Source of the DNA: Brevundimonas sp. UBA5713
GTDB lineage: Bacteria > Pseudomonadota > Alphaproteobacteria > Caulobacterales > Caulobacteraceae
Direction: 5' to 3'
NCBI RefSeq assembly: GCF_002419815.1
Contig: NZ_DIGV01000042.1
Location: forward strand, 1-11,518
DNA: 11,518 bases
A program made the translations under genes and the position numbers. Under the pieces are notes generated by a model, which did no database searches, had not been told where the DNA came from, and worked only from the letters and a program-made list of their open reading frames with translations. Positions 1-6,254 of the stretch are shown piece by piece (positions within the stretch are counted from its first letter, which is position 1; the number at the start of each line of letters is the position of its first letter).

Positions 1-229
1 CCACGCCCGCCGCCGAGGCGATGACCCGCTCGCGCAGGCTGGCCGACACAGGTGCGGGCGAGGCCGCATCCAGCAGATGGTCGAAATCGCTTTCGGCTTC
101 CCACAGGGCTTTCAGGCGCGGAGACGAGGCCAGCAGGGCGCGGGCCGCATCGCGTTCATCGGCGGGCCATGCGCTCCAGCGTGTGCCGTAAGCGCTCAGG
201 AGATGTTCAAAATGGCTCTCGGTCATCAT
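1..229 (-). CDS. Small protein downstream of the ECF sigma gene, partial (possible anti-sigma partner)
   Basis: The first 76 residues of a protein whose C-terminus lies beyond the left window edge. It starts MMTESHFEHLLSAYGTRW and continues as a charged, Ala/Leu-rich, probably helical cytoplasmic segment with a Tyr-Gly...Trp-Pro pattern near residues 14-21. ATG at 229 is chosen because AGGAG (238-242) sits 8 bases before it; a second ATG follows directly at 226. The gene begins 4 bp after the sigma factor stop, so the two are almost certainly co-transcribed and translationally coupled. Short proteins of this kind directly behind ECF sigma genes are common in alphaproteobacteria, often with a later membrane segment, and may act as anti-sigma factors. 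No transmembrane segment or zinc-binding motif is visible in the part seen, so the anti-sigma role is inference from position only. Confidence 0.75.
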   Translation of the reverse strand, partial: MMTESHFEHLLSAYGTRWSAWPADERDAARALLASSPRLKALWEAESDFDHLLDAASPAPVSASLRERVIASAAGV

Positions 230-233
230 GCAC

Positions 234-824
234 TCAACTCCTGCCCGACGTTCTGCCGCGCGGGGCCATATCCGCCAGCGTGGTGCGCAGGGAACGGCGT
301 CCGCGGGACAAAAGACTTTCGAGCGCCTCGACACTGATGTTCAGCGCCTTGGCCGCTTCGATATTGCCCATGTCCTGATAATGGCAAAGGATAATGGCTT
401 CGCGCTGGCGTTCCGGAAGCCGCATCAGGGCAGACTGCACCCTGAGGCCGGTTTCCATGGCCAAAAGTCCGCGATCGGGGGCCGGTCCATCGTCCGCGCG
501 TTCCGGCAAGGTGTCGGTCAGCACCTCCTTGCGGCGACGCAAACGGTCGTAGCAGAGGTTCAGTGATACCCGATGCAGCCATGTGTCGAAACGCGCCTGC
601 CCCGGCTTCCACCGACCGGCCTGTTTCCATACCCGCAGCATGGCCTCCTGCGCCACATCCTCGGCCTCGACCGGATCGCCCAGCATACGCGAGGCCAGCG
701 ACATGACGCGCGGCAGCTTGCGCGCGACCATGGCCTGAATGGCCGCTGGTTCGCCGCACGCTACACGCCGCAACAGGTCCTCGTCGGGATCGGCGGATGT
801 CGCCAAGCCAGCCTCGCGCTTCAT
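234..824 (-). CDS. ECF-type RNA polymerase sigma factor (sigma-70 family)
   Basis: A 196-residue ECF sigma factor, the usual length for a two-domain group 4 sigma. Region 2 spans about residues 15-100: the core-binding helix DVAQEAMLRVWK is at 56-67, and the -10 recognition part FDTWLHRVSLNLCYDRLRRR at 79-98. A variable acidic linker follows (about 101-125). Region 4 spans about 128-182, with LPERQREAII at 136-145 and the -35 recognition helix-turn-helix at 154-180 (SVEALESLLSRGRRSLR). There is no SnoaL-like or other C-terminal extension. The ATG at 824 is the first possible start, because an in-frame TGA lies immediately before it. No Shine-Dalgarno sequence precedes this ATG: the upstream bases are pyrimidine-rich, so translation may be leaderless or structurally controlled. 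The next gene starts 4 bp downstream and is a likely regulatory partner. ECF subgroup and regulon cannot be assigned from sequence alone. Confidence 0.93.
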   Translation of the reverse strand: MKREAGLATSADPDEDLLRRVACGEPAAIQAMVARKLPRVMSLASRMLGDPVEAEDVAQEAMLRVWKQAGRWKPGQARFDTWLHRVSLNLCYDRLRRRKEVLTDTLPERADDGPAPDRGLLAMETGLRVQSALMRLPERQREAIILCHYQDMGNIEAAKALNISVEALESLLSRGRRSLRTTLADMAPRGRTSGRS

Positions 825-837
825 TCACAGCAGGAAG

Positions 838-854
838 GGACGGGGCATCCGTCC
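838..854 (-). repeat. Dyad (6-bp stem, 5-nt loop) just upstream of the sigma gene start
   Basis: GGACGG (838-843) and CCGTCC (849-854) form a perfect inverted repeat around a 5-base loop, ending 13 bases before the ATG at 824. In the mRNA it would be a stable small hairpin where a Shine-Dalgarno sequence would normally begin; as DNA it could be a protein-binding dyad. It directly abuts the GTTTTGAACC motif at 855-864. Function is unknown. Confidence 0.45.
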
Positions 855-1020
855 GGTTCAAAACGGCTTTACTCTGAATCTTCGACCAAAGGCGACGGCT
901 TGCCGGACACGAAGACGTCAGTTTCATCCGAAGCGCTGCACTGTGCGTAACAAAGCACACCTTCGCCCGAGGGCGGGGTGTGACTGTACGCGTCAAAGAT
1001 GCGGTCGCCTGGTTCAAAAC
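855..1020 (-). promoter_or_regulatory. Repeated GTTTTGAACC motif, possible ECF -35 elements
   Basis: The minus strand carries GTTTTGAACC twice in the intergenic region, at 864-855 and 1020-1011. GAAC-type cores are typical of ECF -35 elements, and ECF genes are often autoregulated, so these are candidate -35 boxes. The distal copy is followed after about 16 bases by GACGCG, and the proximal one by CCGTCC at a shorter than usual distance, so the -10 matches are weak. If the proximal copy is a -35, the transcript would start at or very near the ATG, which would fit the missing Shine-Dalgarno sequence. Confidence 0.3.
956..982 (-). terminator. Terminator-like hairpin downstream of glnE
   Basis: CACACC (956-961) pairs with GGTGTG (977-982), and inside it CGCC (964-967) pairs with GGCG (972-975) around a CGAG loop, giving roughly an 11-bp stem with one wobble pair and one bulged base. 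On the minus strand it is followed by GCTTTGTTAC, only a modest U-rich tail. It lies about 150 bp past the glnE stop, so it may end the degP/regulator/glnE transcript before the sigma gene. The weak U tract leaves this uncertain. Confidence 0.4.
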
Positions 1021-1131
1021 ATCCATCTCATCCGGCCATGTGCGCCGGTTCGAGATCGGTCACACCTGTCCTGTTCGCAAGCTTACACGTCAGATAACGA
1101 TGTTTCCGTCGCGAAACTTATGGTCCGGATG

Positions 1132-4020
1132 TCAGGTCACAATGGGCAGTACTGTGTTGAACCGTTCGCGGGCTCGACGACGCACATCGGCCAGCACGGA
1201 TTTCAGTGTGTCGAAGGCGGGTTCTCCCACCGCCTCGGCCAAGCGTTTTTGAAAGCCGGAGGGCTCTGCATCTGGATCGGCCCTTCCGTCAAAGGCGCAG
1301 GCCATGAGCTGCCCCAGATGCTGGTGATAGAGCCATGAATCACGCAGCACCGGATCGTCGGCCAGCGCCTCAACCGTAGAAACCGTCAACGGACGGCCCT
1401 GCACGGCCTGACGCAGTTGATAGTATTGCGCCACGAACTCGGCATCGACCTGTGCGCCCGATGACAGCTTCAGATCCCAGAAGCCTTTGGGGCGGCGCTC
1501 GCGATCCATCAGGTCGCGCATCTTGCGCACGTCGGCGGCCACATCGACACCGGGGCGCGGGCGGCGCAAGGCCTCCTCCAGCGTCTTGGATACTGTTTCG
1601 GCAAAGGCCGGGTCGCTGGCCCACACCACCCGCGCGCGGGTCAGGGCCATGAACTCCCAGGTGTCGGCCTCGGTCTCATAGTAGTCACGCAGGGTTTCCA
1701 GCCGCACCGATACCGGCCCCTTGGACCCTGTGGGGCGCAGGCGCATGTCCACCTCATACAGGCCACCCTCGGCCGTATGGGCCGACAGGGCCGCGATCAA
1801 ACGCTGGGTAAAGCGACCATAGAAGGTCTCGCCGCCCCAGCCTTTCAGGCTGCTCATAGCATCGGATGGAGCCTGATAGATGGTCATCAGATCAAGGTCC
1901 GAGCCCGCCGTCATCTCTCGCGATCCGGCCTTGCCCAGCGCCACCACAGCCACGGCTCCGCCTTCCAGCGCACCGCCCATACGTTCGGCCTCGGCCAAGG
2001 CGGCGGGAGACAGCGCCCGCATACAGGCATCGGCCAGCGCCGTATTGGCCAGCCCCGCCGCCTCGGCGTCGGAGCGACCGGTGATGGTGTGTATGCCAAT
2101 CCGGAAGACCTGTTCGCGGTGCAGGCGGCGCACGGCGTTCATGGCCTCTTCGAAATCGCCCGCCTGCGCCGTCTCGGCCAGCACCTGTTCGGTAAAGCCG
2201 GTGTCGATGGTCAGGTCCTTCAGAAAGCGGGCGTCCAGTACCCCGTCAAGCGCCTGAGGCTGGCGGCCCAGAATGCGCGCCAGTCGCGGGGCAAACGCCA
2301 TCACCCCCACCACCATGTCGAATAGCTGGGGCTGGTTCAGGAACAGGGCCTGCACCTGTACCCCTGCATTCAGGCCCGAGAAGAAGGTGGCAAAGCGCCG
2401 GAACGCCGCATCCGGCGCGCCCGTCGCCGCGGCGGCTTCCAGCAGGCGCGGGGCCAAACGGGTGAATAGCTCGCGCCCGCGCGCCGTGCGAGTGGCGCCG
2501 ATGCGGCCATGGTGCCAGCTGCGGATGGTGTCGGACACGCTGGCTGGCTCGGAAAAGCCCATTCGGCCCAGTGTCTCCAGCGTACCGGGGTCGTTTTCCA
2601 CGCCCGTGAACACCAGACTGCCGAACGGAGACGACAGTTCCTCGCCATCGTCGAACAGCTCGCCATAGATGGTGTTCACCTCGACCAGCAGATTCATGAT
2701 TGAGGCATCAAAGGCTGCCAGATCGTCCTGACCATACAGGGCCGCCACATCGGCGCGGCGGGCGTCATCCTGTGGCAGGCTGTGGCTGTGGTCGTCATCC
2801 AGCATCTGGATGCGGTGCTCCAGATCACGCAGGATGCGATAGGCAGCCATCAGACGCTCGCAGGTCTGGGGCGTGACGTGACCCGCATCGGTCAGCGCCT
2901 GTAGTGCTTCCAGCGTACGCGGGCTGCGCAGAGCCGGATTGCGACCGCCGAGGATCAGCTGCTGGGTCTGGACGAAGAACTCGATCTCCCGAATGCCGCC
3001 GCGCCCCAGTTTCAGATTGGCACCTGCCGCCTCAAGCCCGTCACCGGTCTTATAGGTGTGGATCTGTTTCTTGATCGACTGGATGTCCAGAACGGCCTGA
3101 TAATCCAGACTGCGCCGCCAGATGAAGGGGATCAGGGCCTCAAGAAAGGCTTCGCCCTCGATACGGTCTCCGGCGCAGACGCGGGCCTTGATAAAGGCGG
3201 CGCGTTCCCAGTTCTGGCCCACGCTTTCATAATAGGCCAGCGCCATGGGGGCGGCGACCACAGGCGGGGTGGACGACGGGTCGGGCCGCAGACGCAGGTC
3301 GACGCGGAACACATAGCCCTCGCCCGTCCGCTCGGTCAGCAGGGTGGCGACGCCCTGTGCCAGACGGTTGCAGAAGTTTTGCACCTCCACACTGTCATCC
3401 AGCGCGGGGATCAGAACGTCCGGCTCGAAAAACAGGCTGAGGTCAATGTCGGACGAATAGTTCAGCTCGAACGCCCCGCCCTTACCCATGGCCAGCATGA
3501 ACAGGCCGGGTACAGGGCCGCGCGGGTCATCGGCGGGGCTGTGAAGCTTGCCACGCCTGCGCCATTCGGAGGCGACAGATTTCAGGGCCGCCTGCGCCGC
3601 CGCGTCGGCAAAACGGGCAATGGCCGAGGTGACCTGATCCAGATCCCACGCCCCGCCCAGATCGGCCAAGGCCGTCATCAGATGCAGTTCGCCCTTCAGG
3701 CGACGCAGGGGCGACTTGATCTCTTCGGGCGGGCCGTCCAGCGCGGCCATCTCAGCCAGTATCTCTTCCAGCCGCGCATCGGGATCGGCCACCAGTATCC
3801 GGTGCAGCATGTCCGGCCAGCGACGGGCCAGACCGCCCAGATAGGGAGAGGCCGAAAACACCGGTGCCAGTGCAGGCCACGCCTGATCCAAAACTTGCGC
3901 CCAGCCGGCCTTGGTGGCGGCCTGCATCAACTGTTCATGCGCGCGTTCGGCGGCAGCGGAATCTCGGACCGGCCCGCAGGGGCTGGTGCGGGCAAGCAGA
4001 GCAGTCTGGGGCAAGGTCAT
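1132..4020 (-). CDS. glnE: Bifunctional glutamine synthetase adenylyltransferase / adenylyl-removing enzyme
   Basis: GlnE transfers AMP from ATP to glutamine synthetase when nitrogen is plentiful and removes it by phosphorolysis when nitrogen is scarce, under control of PII/GlnB. The 962-residue length is normal for the family. Two nucleotidyltransferase halves are visible. The N-terminal adenylyl-removing half has GKGGAFELNYSSDIDL at 179-194 (metal-binding Asp191 and Asp193), the DLRLRPDPSS motif at 241-250, and KLGRGGIREIEFFVQ at 337-351. The C-terminal adenylylating half has GKAGSREMTAGSDLDL at 696-711 (Asp708 and Asp710), VDMRLRPTGSKG at 757-768, and KLSSGAQVDAEFVAQ at 851-865. Both catalytic Asp pairs are intact, so both activities are expected. 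ATG at 4020 is 7 bp after the kinase stop and lacks a good Shine-Dalgarno sequence, which suggests translational coupling. Placement behind this two-component pair is a conserved alphaproteobacterial arrangement, and does not by itself show a functional link. Confidence 0.97.
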   Translation of the reverse strand: MTLPQTALLARTSPCGPVRDSAAAERAHEQLMQAATKAGWAQVLDQAWPALAPVFSASPYLGGLARRWPDMLHRILVADPDARLEEILAEMAALDGPPEEIKSPLRRLKGELHLMTALADLGGAWDLDQVTSAIARFADAAAQAALKSVASEWRRRGKLHSPADDPRGPVPGLFMLAMGKGGAFELNYSSDIDLSLFFEPDVLIPALDDSVEVQNFCNRLAQGVATLLTERTGEGYVFRVDLRLRPDPSSTPPVVAAPMALAYYESVGQNWERAAFIKARVCAGDRIEGEAFLEALIPFIWRRSLDYQAVLDIQSIKKQIHTYKTGDGLEAAGANLKLGRGGIREIEFFVQTQQLILGGRNPALRSPRTLEALQALTDAGHVTPQTCERLMAAYRILRDLEHRIQMLDDDHSHSLPQDDARRADVAALYGQDDLAAFDASIMNLLVEVNTIYGELFDDGEELSSPFGSLVFTGVENDPGTLETLGRMGFSEPASVSDTIRSWHHGRIGATRTARGRELFTRLAPRLLEAAAATGAPDAAFRRFATFFSGLNAGVQVQALFLNQPQLFDMVVGVMAFAPRLARILGRQPQALDGVLDARFLKDLTIDTGFTEQVLAETAQAGDFEEAMNAVRRLHREQVFRIGIHTITGRSDAEAAGLANTALADACMRALSPAALAEAERMGGALEGGAVAVVALGKAGSREMTAGSDLDLMTIYQAPSDAMSSLKGWGGETFYGRFTQRLIAALSAHTAEGGLYEVDMRLRPTGSKGPVSVRLETLRDYYETEADTWEFMALTRARVVWASDPAFAETVSKTLEEALRRPRPGVDVAADVRKMRDLMDRERRPKGFWDLKLSSGAQVDAEFVAQYYQLRQAVQGRPLTVSTVEALADDPVLRDSWLYHQHLGQLMACAFDGRADPDAEPSGFQKRLAEAVGEPAFDTLKSVLADVRRRARERFNTVLPIVT

Positions 4021-4027
4021 TCAGCGA

Positions 4028-5449
4028 TTACTCGGTTGGCGCTGTGTCGTCAGGCTTTTCGGCGGGAGGAAGAACCAAGGCTACACGAAGTCCCGGCCCG
4101 CGCCCATCAAATGCGCCCGGTCCTTCGTCCAGTTCGATACGGCCACCGTGGGCCTCGGCCACAGCGGTGACCAGCGACAGGCCCAGACCCGAGCCCGGCT
4201 CGGTGCGGCTGTTGTCCAGACGCACAAAGCGCTGGAGCACGCGCTCGCGGTCTTCTTCGGGAATGCCGGGGCCGTTGTCGGTCACAGAGAACTCGATCGC
4301 GCCATCCGAGCGGCGGCGCGCGCGGAACATCACCGCCCCGCCTTCGGGCGTATATTTCAGGGCATTGTCGATCAGATTGGCGAGGGCTTGGGCCAGGAAG
4401 GGCTGGTTACCCTCGATCCACAGGCTGTCCTTGATTTCCGATTCAAAGACGATGTCCTTTTCCTCGCCCGCAAACTCATACAATTCGGCCATATCGCGAC
4501 CCAAGGTAGCCGCGTCGAAAACCTTGGGATCGGGCGCACCACCGGCTTGCAGGCGCGCGATAGCCAAGACGGTGTTGAAGGTTTTCAGCAGGCCGTCGGC
4601 CTCATTCAACGCGGTTTCCAGCGCATCGGTGCCACTGATACGCCCCGCCTCGGCATCGATCAGTGCCACTTCCAGCTTGGCGCGCATGCGGGTCAGGGGC
4701 GAGCGCAGGTCGTGGGCAATAGCATCGCCCGCATGACGGATCGAGGCCATGGAGGCCTCCATCCGGTCTAGCATGAGGTTCAGACCCTGGGACAGTTCGT
4801 CCAGTTCGTCGCCGGAGTTTGTGACGGTGACGCGCTGTTTCAGATCACCGTCCTGCACCGCCGTGACCACGCGGTTCAGACGCCCCATGGCGCGCTCGAC
4901 GCGGCGGCTGACCAGCAGTCCACCGCCGACCCCCAGCACCAGAACCGCCACCATGGCCAGCCACAGAGCTTGGGTCAGGCGCGAAAGATAGGCTTCGATA
5001 TCGCCGACGTCCTCGCCGACGAACAGGTGTTCACCGCCCGCCAGCGGGGTATCGATCCCAATGGATTGACGGCGGCTGACCAAACCTTGGGCGTCGGTGT
5101 CGGTCAGGCGAAAGCTTTCCCACTCTCCGGAATCAACCCCCTCGGGCAGCTCGGAGATGTTGGCGGTGATGACGTCGCCATTGGCACCGCGCAGCATGTA
5201 CAGATAGTGGTCCCCCCGAATGGTGCGGTCCACCAGCGCCTGATTGAGGGCATCTGCGCCGCGCGCGCGATAGATGCCCGTCAGCGTCTCCACCTCGGCC
5301 CGCACGCTGGCTTCGGCGCGGGCGCGCGCCTCGCTGGCCGACGCGACATAGACATAGGTCATCACCGCGCTGGCCGTGGCCACGAACAGCGCCAGAAACA
5401 GCAGCGTCAGCCGGAAGGGCGTTCGCCGAAAGACCGAGGGCAGCTTCAT
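4028..5449 (-). CDS. feuQ: Membrane sensor histidine kinase (FeuQ-like)
   Basis: A 473-residue sensor kinase in the inner membrane. TM1 is at about 12-35 and TM2 at about 160-180, enclosing a periplasmic sensor region of about 125 residues with no recognised domain. A HAMP linker follows (about 181-235), then the HisKA dimerisation helix with phospho-acceptor His246 in AIAHDLRSPLTRMR. The ATPase domain has the N box NLIDNALKYTPEGG at 358-371, G1 box DNGPGIP at 391-397 and G2 box GSGLGLSLV at 419-427. All catalytic elements are intact. ATG at 5449 follows the regulator stop by 9 bp; the only nearby ribosome-binding match is a weak AAGG within a small hairpin that contains the regulator's stop codon. 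Partner and position match FeuQ of the rhizobial cycHJKL-degP-feuPQ cluster, where the pair controls cyclic glucan export. The symbol rests on synteny, and the signal and regulon here may differ. Confidence 0.93.
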   Translation of the reverse strand: MKLPSVFRRTPFRLTLLFLALFVATASAVMTYVYVASASEARARAEASVRAEVETLTGIYRARGADALNQALVDRTIRGDHYLYMLRGANGDVITANISELPEGVDSGEWESFRLTDTDAQGLVSRRQSIGIDTPLAGGEHLFVGEDVGDIEAYLSRLTQALWLAMVAVLVLGVGGGLLVSRRVERAMGRLNRVVTAVQDGDLKQRVTVTNSGDELDELSQGLNLMLDRMEASMASIRHAGDAIAHDLRSPLTRMRAKLEVALIDAEAGRISGTDALETALNEADGLLKTFNTVLAIARLQAGGAPDPKVFDAATLGRDMAELYEFAGEEKDIVFESEIKDSLWIEGNQPFLAQALANLIDNALKYTPEGGAVMFRARRRSDGAIEFSVTDNGPGIPEEDRERVLQRFVRLDNSRTEPGSGLGLSLVTAVAEAHGGRIELDEGPGAFDGRGPGLRVALVLPPAEKPDDTAPTE

Positions 5450-5451
5450 AG

Positions 5452-5468
5452 GGAGGCCTTACGCCTCC
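5452..5468 (-). promoter_or_regulatory. Hairpin spanning the regulator stop codon before the kinase start
   Basis: GGAGGC (5452-5457) and GCCTCC (5463-5468) form a perfect 6-bp stem with a 5-base loop. The TAA stop of the response regulator (5459-5461) lies in the loop. The GGAGG strand of the mRNA is 14 bases from the kinase ATG, too far to be an ideal ribosome-binding site, and the nearer AAGG match is partly in the stem. Ribosomes finishing the regulator would melt this hairpin, so it probably couples kinase translation to regulator translation. Confidence 0.45.
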
Positions 5469-6130
5469 AGCCGGTACCCCGCGCCGCGCACGGTTTGCAG
5501 CATGGCCCGATCAAAGCCCTTGTCGATCTTGGAGCGCAGACGGCTGATGTGCACGTCGATGACATTGGTCTGGGGATCGAAATGATACTCCCACACCTTC
5601 TCCAGCAGCATGGTGCGGGTGACCGACTGGCCCGCGTGACGCATCAAGAATTCCAGCAGTTGGAATTCGCGCGGTTGCAGGTCGATTTCCTGACCCGAGC
5701 GATGCACGGTGCGGGCGATCAGGTTCATTTCCAGCTCGCCGACCTTAAGCACGGTCAGCACGCCACCCGTTTCGCGGCGCCGCGACAGGGCCTCGACGCG
5801 GGCGATCAGCTCGGCAAAGGCATAGGGCTTGACCAGATAGTCATCGCCGCCAGCCTTCAGACCCACCACGCGGTCCTCGACCTCGCCGAGGGCTGACAGG
5901 AACAGAACGGGCGTCTGGTCGCCGCCCTTGCGCAGGGTTTCCACCATGCCGATGCCATCCAGACGCGGCATCATGCGGTCCACGACATAGACGTCATAAC
6001 CGCCCTTTTGCGCTTCCAGCAGACCGAACGCACCATCGACCGCATGGGTCACATCATAACCCGCCTCGGTCAGGCCCCGCACCATGGCGGTTGCCGCTTC
6101 GGCATCATCTTCGACCACTAGAACGCGCAT
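5459..6130 (-). CDS. feuP: OmpR/PhoB-family response regulator (FeuP-like)
   Basis: A 223-residue DNA-binding response regulator. The receiver domain (about 1-115) has the acidic pair in VVEDD (residues 7-9), phospho-acceptor Asp51 in VVDRMMP, Ser79 at the Thr/Ser switch position and Lys101 in VKPYAF. A winged-helix output domain follows (about 130-222), with LQPREFQLLEFLMRHAG near 151-167 and NVIDVHISRLRSKID near 190-204. ATG at 6130 is preferred over an overlapping in-frame TTG at 6133, because GGAGG (6136-6140) is 5 bases from the ATG but only 2 from the TTG. It is the partner of the kinase gene 9 bp downstream. Its leader contains competing inverted repeats over the ribosome-binding site. 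The symbol follows synteny with rhizobial cycHJKL-degP-feuPQ; as a PhoB-type regulator it is certain, the FeuP orthology is likely. Confidence 0.95.
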   Translation of the reverse strand: MRVLVVEDDAEAATAMVRGLTEAGYDVTHAVDGAFGLLEAQKGGYDVYVVDRMMPRLDGIGMVETLRKGGDQTPVLFLSALGEVEDRVVGLKAGGDDYLVKPYAFAELIARVEALSRRRETGGVLTVLKVGELEMNLIARTVHRSGQEIDLQPREFQLLEFLMRHAGQSVTRTMLLEKVWEYHFDPQTNVIDVHISRLRSKIDKGFDRAMLQTVRGAGYRLEA

Positions 6131-6133
6131 CAA

Positions 6134-6183
6134 CCCCTCCGAAATTGGATTTCGGCGGCGACCTTAACCGATCGCCGCCGAAA
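6134..6183 (-). promoter_or_regulatory. Response-regulator leader with two mutually exclusive hairpins
   Basis: A perfect 12-bp inverted repeat pairs 6150-6161 (TTTCGGCGGCGA) with 6172-6183 (TCGCCGCCGAAA) around a 10-base loop. A second repeat pairs 6139-6145 (CCGAAAT) with 6149-6155 (ATTTCGG) around 3 bases. Both use 6150-6155, so only one can form at a time. In the mRNA the shorter hairpin would occupy the first two G's of the GGAGG ribosome-binding site (6136-6140), while the longer one would free it. The longer stem could also serve as an end for degP transcripts, but no U-run follows it on the minus strand. The base pairing is read directly; the regulatory role is inference. Confidence 0.5.
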
Positions 6184-6226
6184 CCGTGAATTAAGCCTTC
6201 GTCACGTCTTGGCCGTGATTAAGGCC
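6184..6226. repeat. Imperfect direct repeat in the degP-regulator gap
   Basis: CCGTGAATTAAGCC (6184-6197) recurs as CCGTGATTAAGGCC (6213-6226), starting 29 bp later. Direct repeats are typical binding sites for PhoB/OmpR-type regulators, and this pair lies upstream of one, so autoregulation is possible. The 29-bp spacing is longer than the usual 10-11 bp between tandem half-sites. The second copy also sits inside a dyad (6208-6214 with 6223-6229). Confidence 0.3.
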
Positions 6227-6254
6227 AGGCCAGCGCCCATACGGGCCCTTAGCC

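Larger units (their letters stand above)
825..1131. other. 307-bp intergenic region between glnE and the ECF sigma gene
   Basis: No convincing gene is seen here on either strand. The region holds a terminator-like hairpin (956-982), a 10-bp motif that on the minus strand reads GTTTTGAACC and occurs twice (855-864 and 1011-1020), and a 6-bp dyad directly upstream of the sigma start (838-854). It must contain the sigma gene's promoter unless that gene is read through from glnE. No clear sigma-70 pair of -35 and -10 boxes was found. Confidence 0.6.

Noticed and set aside
226..1026. A 266-codon minus-strand frame overlapping the sigma gene in another frame
   Set aside because: It overlaps the ECF sigma gene, whose sigma2 and sigma4 domains are clear. 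The alternative translation is Arg/Gly-rich and matches nothing.
739..1338. Plus-strand frames filling the glnE-sigma gap
   Set aside because: They extend into glnE and the sigma gene on the opposite strand, have no domain, and no good ribosome-binding site was seen, so the gap is treated as non-coding.
3058..4170. A 370-codon open frame on the plus strand opposite glnE and the kinase end
   Set aside because: Antisense shadow of glnE with biased, low-information composition and no family resemblance.
6161..6226. TTAA-rich stretch as a CtrA binding site
   Set aside because: The TTAA elements are not spaced by 7 bp as the TTAA-N7-TTAA consensus needs.
6208..6229. Dyad CTTGGCC/GGCCAGG as an intrinsic terminator for degP
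   Set aside because: On the transcribed strand one pair is mismatched and no U-run follows, so it does not look like a terminator.
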